Below, in pieces: positions 6,154 through 12,345 of a stretch of 12,479 nucleotides of DNA (position 1 is the stretch's first letter; the number at the start of each line of letters is the position of its first letter). The DNA is taken from NCBI GenBank assembly GCA_964526965.1, contig CAZGML010000049.1:1-12479 (forward strand), given 5' to 3'. The stretch is from UBA6265 sp964526965 (GTDB lineage: Bacteria > Chloroflexota > Chloroflexia > Thermomicrobiales > UBA6265). A program made the position numbers and the translations under genes. Under the pieces are notes generated by a model that saw only the letters and a program-made list of their open reading frames with translations, was not told where the DNA came from and did no database searches.

Positions 6154-6720
6154 TTGCTTCCAATCATAGGCGCACGCGACTATATCGAACCCCACGGATA
6201 CTTCTTTCATTCCTGCCCCCAATGCAAGCAGGAGCGGGTGTTCAGCGTATACGAGACCAAACGCAAGCTGACGCTCTATTTCATTCCAACAATGAACGTG
6301 CGCAACCAGGCCGTCATGGAGTGTACGCACTGCCATGGTCGCTGGGGGATTCCTGATAACGAAAAGGATGTGGTGTTCCGCAACCTGATGTCGCAGGAGC
6401 AACTGACCAAAATCCTGATGCGTCGACAGCAGGCTGCGGCGCAGCCGCCTCCGCCTCCTGTGCAGCAGCCGCGTGGTCGCACGTTTTACCAGGTTCTGCA
6501 AGTAGACCAGGATGCCGAGCGCGACGTTATCGAGGCAGCGTTCCGCCGCCTGGCGATCAGGTACCACCCGGATACTTCAGAAGACCCTATGGCAGAAGCG
6601 AAGATGCGCGAGGTACTTCAGGCTCGCGACATTTTGCTGGACGAAGTGAAGCGCGCGAATTACGACAAATCGTTGGGAATTGTGCGGTACGTAGAGGCGT
6701 TGCGCCCAAGTGATGTCTAG
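6154..6720 (+). CDS. zinc-ribbon and J-domain protein
   Basis: A 188-residue two-domain protein. Residues 1-66 form a zinc ribbon with CPQC (21-24) and CTHC (57-60), next to a conserved-looking IIGARDYIEPHGYFF start and RWGIP (63-67). A Gln/Ala/Pro linker (about 92-108) follows. Residues 110-172 form a J domain with the HPD tripeptide at 138-140, which in known J proteins stimulates the ATPase of an Hsp70. The J domain is C-terminal, and the Gly/Phe region and the CxxCxGxG zinc repeats of classical DnaJ are missing, so it is a specialised co-chaperone-like protein and not DnaJ itself. The start is TTG 6154, with GGAG (6143-6146) seven bases upstream; no ATG lies nearby in frame. A TTGACG at 6117-6122 could be a -35 box but has no good partner. 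Confidence 0.82.
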   Translation: MLPIIGARDYIEPHGYFFHSCPQCKQERVFSVYETKRKLTLYFIPTMNVRNQAVMECTHCHGRWGIPDNEKDVVFRNLMSQEQLTKILMRRQQAAAQPPPPPVQQPRGRTFYQVLQVDQDAERDVIEAAFRRLAIRYHPDTSEDPMAEAKMREVLQARDILLDEVKRANYDKSLGIVRYVEALRPSDV

Positions 6721-7313
6721 GCGCGGAGGATAAATTCGGGGATGCCGTAGAGCGGATGGCGGTTGAGCTCGATGTCCGGACCGAACTCTTCGAGGCAACT
6801 GGAAACGGCTTTCTGTATTTCCGCAGCCGCCTGCTCCACATTCTCGCTCCACTCCAGCTTGAGGCGCCGGGATTCAATCTCCGCTTCGTACTCATCGCGA
6901 TCGAGTTCAGTGACGCGACCATTGAGGTCGAGCCAAAGATCAAGTTCGAGATCGACATCAGAGTAGTAGTTACTGCGGATTTCACGCAGTGGTTGCGAGA
7001 AGTTTACATAGTATCCGATGGTGCGATGGTCGTCTGCAATGAATCGAAGCAGGGAGAACCACCGGTCGGGGAAGAACCACTGCTCGGCGAACGATCGCCG
7101 TACGCGTTCCTCGCCGTCGACAGTAACAATGGTGGCCTCTCGCGGGCGGAAGAAGCGAAATCCGTGGCGGAGTATCTCGCGTTCACCTTCATCGGTTTTC
7201 AGGGTAAACCAGCCACCGTTTATCTCGTACTCCCAGCTGGCGCCGCGCAGCTTTTCTTTACGGTAGTAGAGACGCGTTCCGTGTGAATCGAATTGTGGCT
7301 TCGCCTGGGTCAT
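6717..7313 (-). CDS. DUF402 family protein
   Basis: A 198-residue protein with the DUF402 signature in residues 98-145: GYYVNFSQP, then SDVDLELDLWLDLNG and TELDRDEYEA, supplying the acidic residues that bind divalent metal in the family. Characterised members hydrolyse nucleoside di- or triphosphates (Firmicutes Ntdp) or a nucleotidyl phosphonate (FomD). The substrate here is unknown. Residues 140-170 form a charged helix. The ATG (7313-7311) overlaps the stop of rsmG as ATGA, so translation is probably coupled and it is the last gene of dxs-rsmG-DUF402. Its own ribosome site (AAGAG) is weak, consistent with coupling. Its stop overlaps the stop of the convergent J-domain gene. Confidence 0.85.
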   Translation of the reverse strand: MTQAKPQFDSHGTRLYYRKEKLRGASWEYEINGGWFTLKTDEGEREILRHGFRFFRPREATIVTVDGEERVRRSFAEQWFFPDRWFSLLRFIADDHRTIGYYVNFSQPLREIRSNYYSDVDLELDLWLDLNGRVTELDRDEYEAEIESRRLKLEWSENVEQAAAEIQKAVSSCLEEFGPDIELNRHPLYGIPEFILRA

Positions 7314-8101
7314 CTCTTACCACGCTTTCGCCGCCCCTCGACTTTGTCCTGCGGGCTGCCAAGCGGAGATCGGGCTGGCAAACCGGCACGACGCGGATAC
7401 TGCGATGGAGTTGCCTGGTCTTTCCGCACAAGTACCAGACGTGTATCGACGTCTGAACCGGCGTCCGGCAGGATATCGTGGGAGACAATTGTGCCGCCGA
7501 GCCTTCCTGCGGCCTTGCGCGCGATCTGCAGTTCGTCTTCGATCTCCACGCCCTTGGGAAGCACGAGCCAACCCTTCATGGACACAAAAGGGAGACCAAG
7601 CTCCATCAATGCGGAGAGCGAGGTGACGGCCCGGGCTGACACAACATCGAAGTTGTTGCGCCAGTCGATATCGTGGGCAAGCTCCTCGGCCCGCCCTTGC
7701 ACTGCACGGATGTTCGATAACTGCAATTCGTCTGCGACTTCCTGCTGGAACCGTACCTTCTTACCAGTCGCATCAATTAACGTGAACTCGTAGTCGGGGA
7801 AGGCAATCGCCAACACGATACCGGGGATTCCGCCGCCGCTGCCGAGGTCCATGATTCGTCCGTTGCCGGCGCGTTCCTGTATAACGGGAACAAGCCGCAG
7901 GCTCTCGAGAATGAGTCGTCGCTCAATGCCTTCGAAATCACGAACGGCTGTCAGGTTTACACGCTGGTTGCGGTCATGCAGCAGGTCGCGATAGCGGAGC
8001 ACCAGATTCACCTGGTGATCCGAGAATTCCGGTAATAACGGTCGAACGAGGTCGATAAACGCCTCGGCCGATCGTGGCTGGCTCGAGTTGATTCGGTCCA
8101 T
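7310..8101 (-). CDS. rsmG: 16S rRNA (guanine527-N7)-methyltransferase RsmG
   Basis: A 263-residue SAM-dependent methyltransferase that methylates N7 of G527 in 16S rRNA. Visible motifs are RVNLTAVRDFEGIERRLILE (47-66), the SAM-binding loop IMDLGSGGGIPG (83-94), LIDATGKKVRF (108-118), NIRAVQGRAEE (130-140) and VVSARAVTSL (153-162), with GWLVLPKG after that. The last 15 residues are strongly basic and beyond the usual end of the fold; they may help bind RNA. The ATG shares its A with the last base of the dxs TAA (TAATG), and the TGA stop overlaps the DUF402 ATG. All three genes are therefore likely cotranscribed and translationally coupled. The classical gidAB context is absent. Confidence 0.95.
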   Translation of the reverse strand: MDRINSSQPRSAEAFIDLVRPLLPEFSDHQVNLVLRYRDLLHDRNQRVNLTAVRDFEGIERRLILESLRLVPVIQERAGNGRIMDLGSGGGIPGIVLAIAFPDYEFTLIDATGKKVRFQQEVADELQLSNIRAVQGRAEELAHDIDWRNNFDVVSARAVTSLSALMELGLPFVSMKGWLVLPKGVEIEDELQIARKAAGRLGGTIVSHDILPDAGSDVDTRLVLVRKDQATPSQYPRRAGLPARSPLGSPQDKVEGRRKRGKR

Positions 8102-10065
8102 TAGTTGCTACCGGTACGCTCTGCCACCAACGGATCATTACCCCTGGCGGCGATGTGGTCCATTGCTGCTTCGACGATGTTGTCGACGCCAAGTCCGGCA
8201 TGTTCGCGGAGGCGCGATTGTGACGCCTGGTCGAAGAACTGATCCGGAATGCCCAGCGTGGTGACGTTCGTCCGCTTCTTGTGCGCATTGAGGAGTTCCA
8301 GCACCGCACTGCCGAATCCGCCAGCGGCCACATTTTCTTCGATGGTAACGATACCGCCCGTGGAATCGGCGAGTTTGAGAATCAGCTCCTCATCCAGCGG
8401 CTTAATGAAGCGGGCGTTCACCACGGTGGCGCTGTGACCTTGTTCGTGCAGCCGGTTGGCTGCCTGCATGGCAGCCGGAACCATGGATCCCACCGCGAGC
8501 AGCGTTACATCGCTGCCCTCACGCAGGGTTTCAGCCTTGCCGATCGGCAGGGCCTCCATATGCTTGCTGGTTTCTACTCCAACACCGGCGCCGCGTGGGA
8601 AGCGCATCGCAATAGGACCGTCTTCGTATTCCGCGGCGGTTTTTAGCATGTGCCGCAGTTCCATTTCGTCCTTGGGCGCCATCACCACCATGTTGGGGAT
8701 GATGCGAAGGTAACTAAGGTCGAAGACGCCGTGGTGCGTGCGACCGTCGTCACCGGCGAAGCCGGCACGGTCGAGCGCGAAGATCACGGGCAATCGCTGG
8801 ATCGCGACGTCGTGGATGATCTGGTCATAGGCACGCTGCAGGAACGTGCTGTAGATACCGACAATTGGCCGCAGGCCCGCCGTAGCCAGTCCAGCCGCAA
8901 ACGTAACGGCGTGTTGTTCTGCAATGCCGACATCGAAGAATCGATCGGGGAATTCCTTCTCGAACTTCCCGAGTGAGGTTCCGCTCGGCATCGCAGCCGT
9001 AATGGCGTAGATGCGATCATCATCGCGTGCAAGATCAATCGCTGCCTGCGCGAATGCGTCCTGGTACTTCGGTGGTGGCTTGGGTGCGTCGGGATTTGAC
9101 GGAGCGCTCACTGCGTGTGCGCGTTCCACATCGTTGGCCGCCGGGTTATACCCCTTGCCCTTCTGGGTGTGAACGTGAACAACGATCGGATTCGGGCTCG
9201 TTTTGGCGTACTTTAACGATTCGATGAGGTCATTGACGTTGTGACCGTCGATCGGGCCTGTGTAGGTGAAGCCAAGCTCCTCAAAGAAGGATGCGTGATA
9301 AATCAGCTCCTTCATTGAATCCTTCACGCGCTTGCCAAGCTCTACCAGGCTCTTGCCCTGGGGCAATCGTTCGATGAAATCGGCCAGGTCATCCTTCGCG
9401 CGATTGTAATTGGGATCCGTGCGCAGGCGGTTGAGGTGTCGACTCATGGCACCGACGTTCGGCGCAATACTCATTTCGTTATCGTTCAGGATAACGATGA
9501 GCGGTTCGTCGATATGGCCTGCGTTGTTGAGTGCTTCGAAGGCCATACCGCCGGTGAGGGCGCCATCACCGATAACGGCGACCGCAGATCCGCGTACACC
9601 TTCTGGCTTCCGTTGTTCGGCAATGCACATACCCAGCGCAGCCGAGATGCTGGTACTCGCGTGGCCCGCGCCGAATTGGTCGTGCTCGCTTTCATCACGA
9701 CTCAGGAAGCCGCTCATGCCGTTTTCCTGCCGCAGCACGGAGAACCCGTGCTTGCGACCGGTCAGCATTTTGTGTGCGTATGCCTGGTGCCCGACATCCC
9801 ACACCATTTTGTCTTTCGGGGAGTCGAACACGTAATGCATCGCAATTGCGAGTTCGACCGGACCAAGGCTGGCACCGAGATGGCCGCCGGTTTTGGTTAC
9901 GGAGGTAATTAGCGCGCTACGAATTTCACTGGCGAGTTCTACTAATTGTTTGCGGGTTAACTTCTTAACGTCTTCCGGGCTATCGATATTCGAGAGGAGC
10001 GGTCCACACTCGATGGGCTCAACGTCTTCGAACAGTCGCGGGAATTTTCCATTGCTTTCTGTCAT
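8101..10065 (-). CDS. dxs: 1-deoxy-D-xylulose-5-phosphate synthase
   Basis: A 654-residue enzyme that condenses pyruvate and glyceraldehyde 3-phosphate to 1-deoxyxylulose 5-phosphate, using TPP. The product feeds the MEP isoprenoid pathway and thiazole synthesis by ThiG. Motifs (numbered from ATG 10065) include TGGHLGASLG with the active-site His62, the TPP/Mg motif GDGALTGGMAFEALNNAG (166-183), and DVGIAEQHA (378-386) with the cofactor-activating Glu383. Transketolase central and C-terminal domains follow, including DRAGFAGDDGRTHHG. Length is normal. ATG 10065 is preferred: AAGGA lies nine bases upstream, whereas the in-frame GTG at 10071 leaves only three. It is the first gene of dxs-rsmG-DUF402. 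No TPP riboswitch is seen upstream, although the enzyme uses TPP and supplies the thiazole pathway. Confidence 0.97.
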   Translation of the reverse strand: MTESNGKFPRLFEDVEPIECGPLLSNIDSPEDVKKLTRKQLVELASEIRSALITSVTKTGGHLGASLGPVELAIAMHYVFDSPKDKMVWDVGHQAYAHKMLTGRKHGFSVLRQENGMSGFLSRDESEHDQFGAGHASTSISAALGMCIAEQRKPEGVRGSAVAVIGDGALTGGMAFEALNNAGHIDEPLIVILNDNEMSIAPNVGAMSRHLNRLRTDPNYNRAKDDLADFIERLPQGKSLVELGKRVKDSMKELIYHASFFEELGFTYTGPIDGHNVNDLIESLKYAKTSPNPIVVHVHTQKGKGYNPAANDVERAHAVSAPSNPDAPKPPPKYQDAFAQAAIDLARDDDRIYAITAAMPSGTSLGKFEKEFPDRFFDVGIAEQHAVTFAAGLATAGLRPIVGIYSTFLQRAYDQIIHDVAIQRLPVIFALDRAGFAGDDGRTHHGVFDLSYLRIIPNMVVMAPKDEMELRHMLKTAAEYEDGPIAMRFPRGAGVGVETSKHMEALPIGKAETLREGSDVTLLAVGSMVPAAMQAANRLHEQGHSATVVNARFIKPLDEELILKLADSTGGIVTIEENVAAGGFGSAVLELLNAHKKRTNVTTLGIPDQFFDQASQSRLREHAGLGVDNIVEAAMDHIAARGNDPLVAERTGSN

Positions 10066-10142
10066 GGGCACAGATCCTTGTCACATGGGGGCGTTTACTC
10101 TGCGGAGGGCGTCGACGATTGTAGGGTCATCTACGCAGACTT

Positions 10143-10172
10143 AATACACACCAGTATAACCGTGTCTGTCAG
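10143..10172 (-). promoter_or_regulatory. candidate dxs promoter
   Basis: On the - strand CTGACA (10172-10167) and TGTATT (10148-10143) lie 18 bases apart, about 80 bases upstream of the dxs ATG. A TATACT (10158-10153) between them could be an alternative -10 box but lacks a good -35. The -35 box overlaps the end of the acetyltransferase gene. The match is weak, so read-through from that gene is also possible. Confidence 0.27.
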
Positions 10173-10774
10173 CGTCCGCTTTCCGGGGTGGCGTAGGTGC
10201 CATCCCAGGAGTCGCGGGTGAGCTTCATCGCGATGACATCCAGCCTGGTATCCCGCGCCCATTCCACAGTTCGCCCTGTCTCTTCAAAACCAACCCGAAG
10301 GTAGCTGCGTAGGGCGCGTTCATTATGCGCGAAAACTTCCAGGTTCACCGTGTGCAGCTTTAGCCGCTCAAAAACTTCTGCTACCACCAGCCGTGTGGCA
10401 TCTGTTCCGAACCCGTGACCCCAGGCGGATTTCTCGCCTATGACGATGCGAAAGAGACACTGGCCATCCTTTCCTTTAATCGGGGTGACGGCAGTCGTGC
10501 CGATCAAGCTGCCGGATTCATTTTCATGAATCGCCCAGGCGGTACCCCGAGCGGAGTTCGGGAGCACAATGCTCGTGAAGTATCCACGTGCCTGATACGG
10601 CGTGAGGGGTCTTAAATCGTGCCGGAGCACGTAGGCGATTTCGGCATCCGAGTACCACTGTACAAATGCAGCTTCATCGGTGGTGACATGCTTCTGCAAG
10701 CTCACCTTGTCACCGACGCGTACGAGATTTCCCGGATCAGTTGTGTTTGAGACTTTTTGTCGACGAAAAATCAT
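10169..10774 (-). CDS. GNAT family N-acetyltransferase, RimJ/RimL-like
   Basis: A 201-residue acetyltransferase of the RimJ/RimL/SpeG-like branch of GNAT. The acetyl-CoA pyrophosphate loop is GEKSAWGHGFGTDATRLV (113-130), with glycines 119, 121 and 123. The end of the fold is LEVFAHNERALRSYLRVGFEETGR (145-168), containing the usual NxxAxxxYxxxGF pattern. The first 20 residues are polar and outside the fold. Relatives acetylate protein N-termini, amino sugars, polyamines or antibiotics, and the substrate cannot be read from sequence. ATG 10774 has only a weak ribosome site (AGG). The gene lies 68 bases after the tetR gene and 103 bases before dxs on the same strand, so its operon membership is uncertain. 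Confidence 0.85.
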   Translation of the reverse strand: MIFRRQKVSNTTDPGNLVRVGDKVSLQKHVTTDEAAFVQWYSDAEIAYVLRHDLRPLTPYQARGYFTSIVLPNSARGTAWAIHENESGSLIGTTAVTPIKGKDGQCLFRIVIGEKSAWGHGFGTDATRLVVAEVFERLKLHTVNLEVFAHNERALRSYLRVGFEETGRTVEWARDTRLDVIAMKLTRDSWDGTYATPESGR

Positions 10775-10800
10775 GCTACGAGCCTGACCGCGCGAGTAAT

Positions 10801-10832
10801 TATCGAATCGGAGGGGTTGCTCCTGTTCGATA
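10801..10832. repeat. two-part inverted repeat between tetR and the acetyltransferase
   Basis: TATCGAA (10801-10807) pairs with TTCGATA (10826-10832), and inside it GGAG (10810-10813) pairs with CTCC (10820-10823) around a six-base loop, with a two-base internal mismatch on each side. It lies just past the tetR stop. No T-tract follows on the - strand, so it is either a weak terminator or processing hairpin for the SMR-tetR transcript, or an operator for the acetyltransferase gene. Confidence 0.5.
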
Positions 10833-10842
10833 GTAGCAGTTT

Positions 10843-11424
10843 CTATTCCGCCGTTTGCGGTGCTGTGGCATTCGTGACGTCGTCATGAGTCGGGTCGATA
10901 CCACACAGTCGCGCGATACTCTCCGAAATGATCTCGAAGGAGGGGAGGTCATCGCTCACGTTGACGCGGAGCAGGGTGCCGTCGATGAACATCGCGGTGG
11001 CCTGGGCCGCCTTGTTGTTCATATGTTTGTTGAGGATGCGAATGAGGCCATCGCTCCAGAGGAGAGCCATCTCTGCCAGTTCCGGTCGATGATTGGCGGA
11101 GGTATAGAGTTCGTTCCAGTACATCAACTGGTCGCGGTTCTGGAGATACTCCCAGATCACCTGGCTGAGTTCACGCACGACATCGTCGGCGGTGGAAAGC
11201 CGCTCCTCCATTTGTTCAAGATCAGACCTGGTGCTTTCGGCAATCGCATGGAGAGCCTCGTGCACCAGGTCGTCGATGGAGTCGAAGTAGTACGTTGTTG
11301 ATCCCAGGGGAACATCGGCGCGCTCGGCCACCATTCGATGGGTAACGTTGTCTGACCCTACTTCAGGGACAAGCTCCGTCGCAGCGCGAATAATGGTTTC
11401 TCTTCGTTCGGTCGATTTTTGCAT
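10843..11424 (-). CDS. TetR family transcriptional regulator
   Basis: A 193-residue TetR-type repressor. Residues 8-55 form the DNA-binding domain: RETIIRAATELVPEVGSDNV, then THRMVAERADVPLGSTTYYF (28-47), the typical helix-turn-helix ending in a YYF recognition element, followed by LVHEAL. The C-terminal half is helical and should bind a ligand and dimerise; it resembles no family I can name. It lies directly downstream of an SMR efflux pump on the same strand, which suggests it controls that pump and itself. ATG 11424 is four bases after the pump's stop; a GTG at 11439 in frame would overlap the pump by eleven bases. Neither has a strong ribosome site, as expected if translation is coupled. 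The candidate operator lies at 11801-11830. Confidence 0.88.
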   Translation of the reverse strand: MQKSTERRETIIRAATELVPEVGSDNVTHRMVAERADVPLGSTTYYFDSIDDLVHEALHAIAESTRSDLEQMEERLSTADDVVRELSQVIWEYLQNRDQLMYWNELYTSANHRPELAEMALLWSDGLIRILNKHMNNKAAQATAMFIDGTLLRVNVSDDLPSFEIISESIARLCGIDPTHDDVTNATAPQTAE

Positions 11425-11428
11425 GGCA

Positions 11429-11752
11429 TTAGTGTGCACCAGATAGATTGAGAGTTACCACTCCGGCAATCACCATGGCCATGCCAAGGAACTTCGCGGG
11501 CGAGACGGCTTCTCCCAAAAAATGGATGCTAAATGCGGTGATGAGTGCGATACCGACTCCCGACCACGTTGCGTACGCAACGCTGACGTTCAGCCCGCGA
11601 ATAAGTGTCTGGGCCAACAGGTAGAAGGCGGTGCCGTAAAGGGCGAGGGTGCCGAGCGTCGGCCAGAAGCGGGTGAAACCATCAGTATGCTTGAGGAGCA
11701 TGGTCCCAAAAATTTCAGCGATGATCGCACCGAAAAGCAGAATGTACGTCAT
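11429..11752 (-). CDS. small multidrug resistance (SMR) efflux transporter, EmrE-like
   Basis: A 107-residue protein with four predicted membrane helices (about 3-21, 29-51, 57-79 and 84-103), the exact size of the SMR family. These proteins act as antiparallel dimers that swap protons for cationic drugs or guanidinium-type compounds. The essential glutamate is Glu13 in AIIAEIFGTMLLK (EmrE Glu14). AYATWSGVGIALI (59-71) carries Tyr60 and Trp63 as in EmrE. Whether it is a drug (Qac) or guanidinium (Gdx) subtype is unclear; the AYATWSGVG stretch looks Qac-like. ATG 11752 follows AGGAGG at a normal distance; an in-frame start at 11863 would add a non-membrane leader running through the candidate operator and is unlikely. 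It is the first gene of the SMR-tetR pair. Confidence 0.92.
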   Translation of the reverse strand: MTYILLFGAIIAEIFGTMLLKHTDGFTRFWPTLGTLALYGTAFYLLAQTLIRGLNVSVAYATWSGVGIALITAFSIHFLGEAVSPAKFLGMAMVIAGVVTLNLSGAH

Positions 11753-11800
11753 GGGAGCCCCTCCTCTGAATTCATAGATAGCCGACTGGTTGTAAATGGG

Positions 11801-11830
11801 TTGTACATCTGTACATGGACATTTGTACAA
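11801..11830. promoter_or_regulatory. 30-bp near-palindromic operator candidate for the TetR regulator
   Basis: The ends are perfect seven-base inverted repeats, TTGTACA (11801-11807) and TGTACAA (11824-11830). The site is symmetric at 24 of 30 positions about a central CATG (11814-11817). Inside it are two more half-site-like blocks, TGTACA (11810-11815) and a degenerate TGGACA. It lies 49 bases upstream of the SMR start codon, where a repressor would block transcription. Multi-half-site palindromes of about 28-30 bp are known for QacR-like TetR proteins. Binding by the neighbouring repressor is inferred. Confidence 0.62.
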
Positions 11831-11881
11831 GACAAGTCTGACAGATAAATCCTCGGGGGTCAAGGAAAACTGCGATTAATC

Positions 11882-11922
11882 AAAAAACCGGATACAGACG
11901 GGGAAACCCGACCGTACCCGGT
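11882..11922 (-). terminator. intrinsic terminator of the double zinc-ribbon gene
   Basis: On the - strand a 16-position stem, ACCGGGTACGGTCGGG with CCCGTCTGTATCCGGT, has one T-T mismatch and two G-T pairs. It closes a TTTC tetraloop and is followed at once by a T-run (11882-11886). It lies about 38 bases past the stop of the zinc-ribbon gene and insulates it from the SMR-tetR pair. On the + strand TTTT (11927-11930) follows, which is less convincing. Confidence 0.85.
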
Positions 11923-11960
11923 GTGATTTTCAGTTGTTATCAGGTGGTGCTTAAGCCCGG

Positions 11961-12302
11961 TTAGAAGTTGTTATAACGTGGGCTCTGTGCCTTCCTGGAC
12001 TGGAAGCAGTCACGGCAATATACCGGCTTGCCCGGAGTGGGGTTGAATGGTACTTCGGTTTCCTTGCCGCACTCAGAGCACGTGGCCGGGTAAAGTTGGC
12101 GCTGGCCGCCGCCAAAACCGCCGTTTCCTCCGCCGCCGACAAAACCGTCACCATCGGCACTGCGTTGCTGTTTGCGCGCCTGCCGGCAGGGCTGGCAGCG
12201 CTGCGGATCCGAGAACCCTCGAGACATGTAAAAGTCCTGCTCACCTGCCGTGAACACAAACTCGTTGCCGCAATCACGGCAGATAAGCGTGCGATCGCTC
12301 AT
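11961..12302 (-). CDS. double zinc-ribbon protein (zf-trcl plus CxxC-x17-CxxC domains)
   Basis: A 113-residue protein with two metal-binding modules. Residues 1-45 match the probable zinc-ribbon domain zf-trcl: LICRDCGNEFVFTAGEQDFY and RGFSDPQRCQPCR, with cysteines 8, 11, 36 and 39. A glycine-rich linker (about 53-66) follows. Residues 75-99 form a CxxC-x17-CxxC module (cysteines 75, 78, 96 and 99), ending in YCRDCF and a basic tail. The pattern is that of small zinc-ribbon proteins common in Chloroflexota and some other bacteria. Function is unknown; nucleic-acid binding is only a guess. ATG 12302 is chosen because homology begins at MSDRTLIC; GAGAGG lies about ten bases upstream. An in-frame extension to 12395 has no recognisable domain. 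A TATACT (12467-12462, - strand) near the window edge may belong to its promoter. Confidence 0.85.
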   Translation of the reverse strand: MSDRTLICRDCGNEFVFTAGEQDFYMSRGFSDPQRCQPCRQARKQQRSADGDGFVGGGGNGGFGGGQRQLYPATCSECGKETEVPFNPTPGKPVYCRDCFQSRKAQSPRYNNF

Positions 12303-12320
12303 TCTTTCTGAACCTCTCTT

Positions 12321-12345
12321 GCCCGAACATAACGTTCCTTCGGGC
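12321..12345. repeat. inverted repeat in the leader of the double zinc-ribbon gene
   Basis: GCCCGAA (12321-12327) and TTCGGGC (12339-12345) form a perfect seven-base stem with an eleven-base loop containing the palindrome AACGTT. On the - strand the hairpin ends directly next to the presumed ribosome site of the zinc-ribbon gene (AAGAGAGG). It could influence translation, or stabilise the 5' end of the message. No known RNA family is recognised. Confidence 0.45.

Noticed and set aside
6040..6567. Open frame extending pncB by 176 codons upstream
   Set aside because: The translated stretch has no relation to the family, is antisense to the zinc-ribbon/J-domain gene, and a good ribosome site precedes ATG 6039.
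6756..7286. A 176-codon + strand frame opposite the DUF402 gene
   Set aside because: No family resemblance, and the opposite strand carries a clear DUF402 protein coupled to rsmG. It is a shadow frame.
11753..11863. Longer N-terminus for the SMR pump
   Set aside because: It would add a 37-residue cysteine-containing leader running through the 30-bp palindrome. The SMR family starts at the first helix, and AGGAGG precedes ATG 11752.
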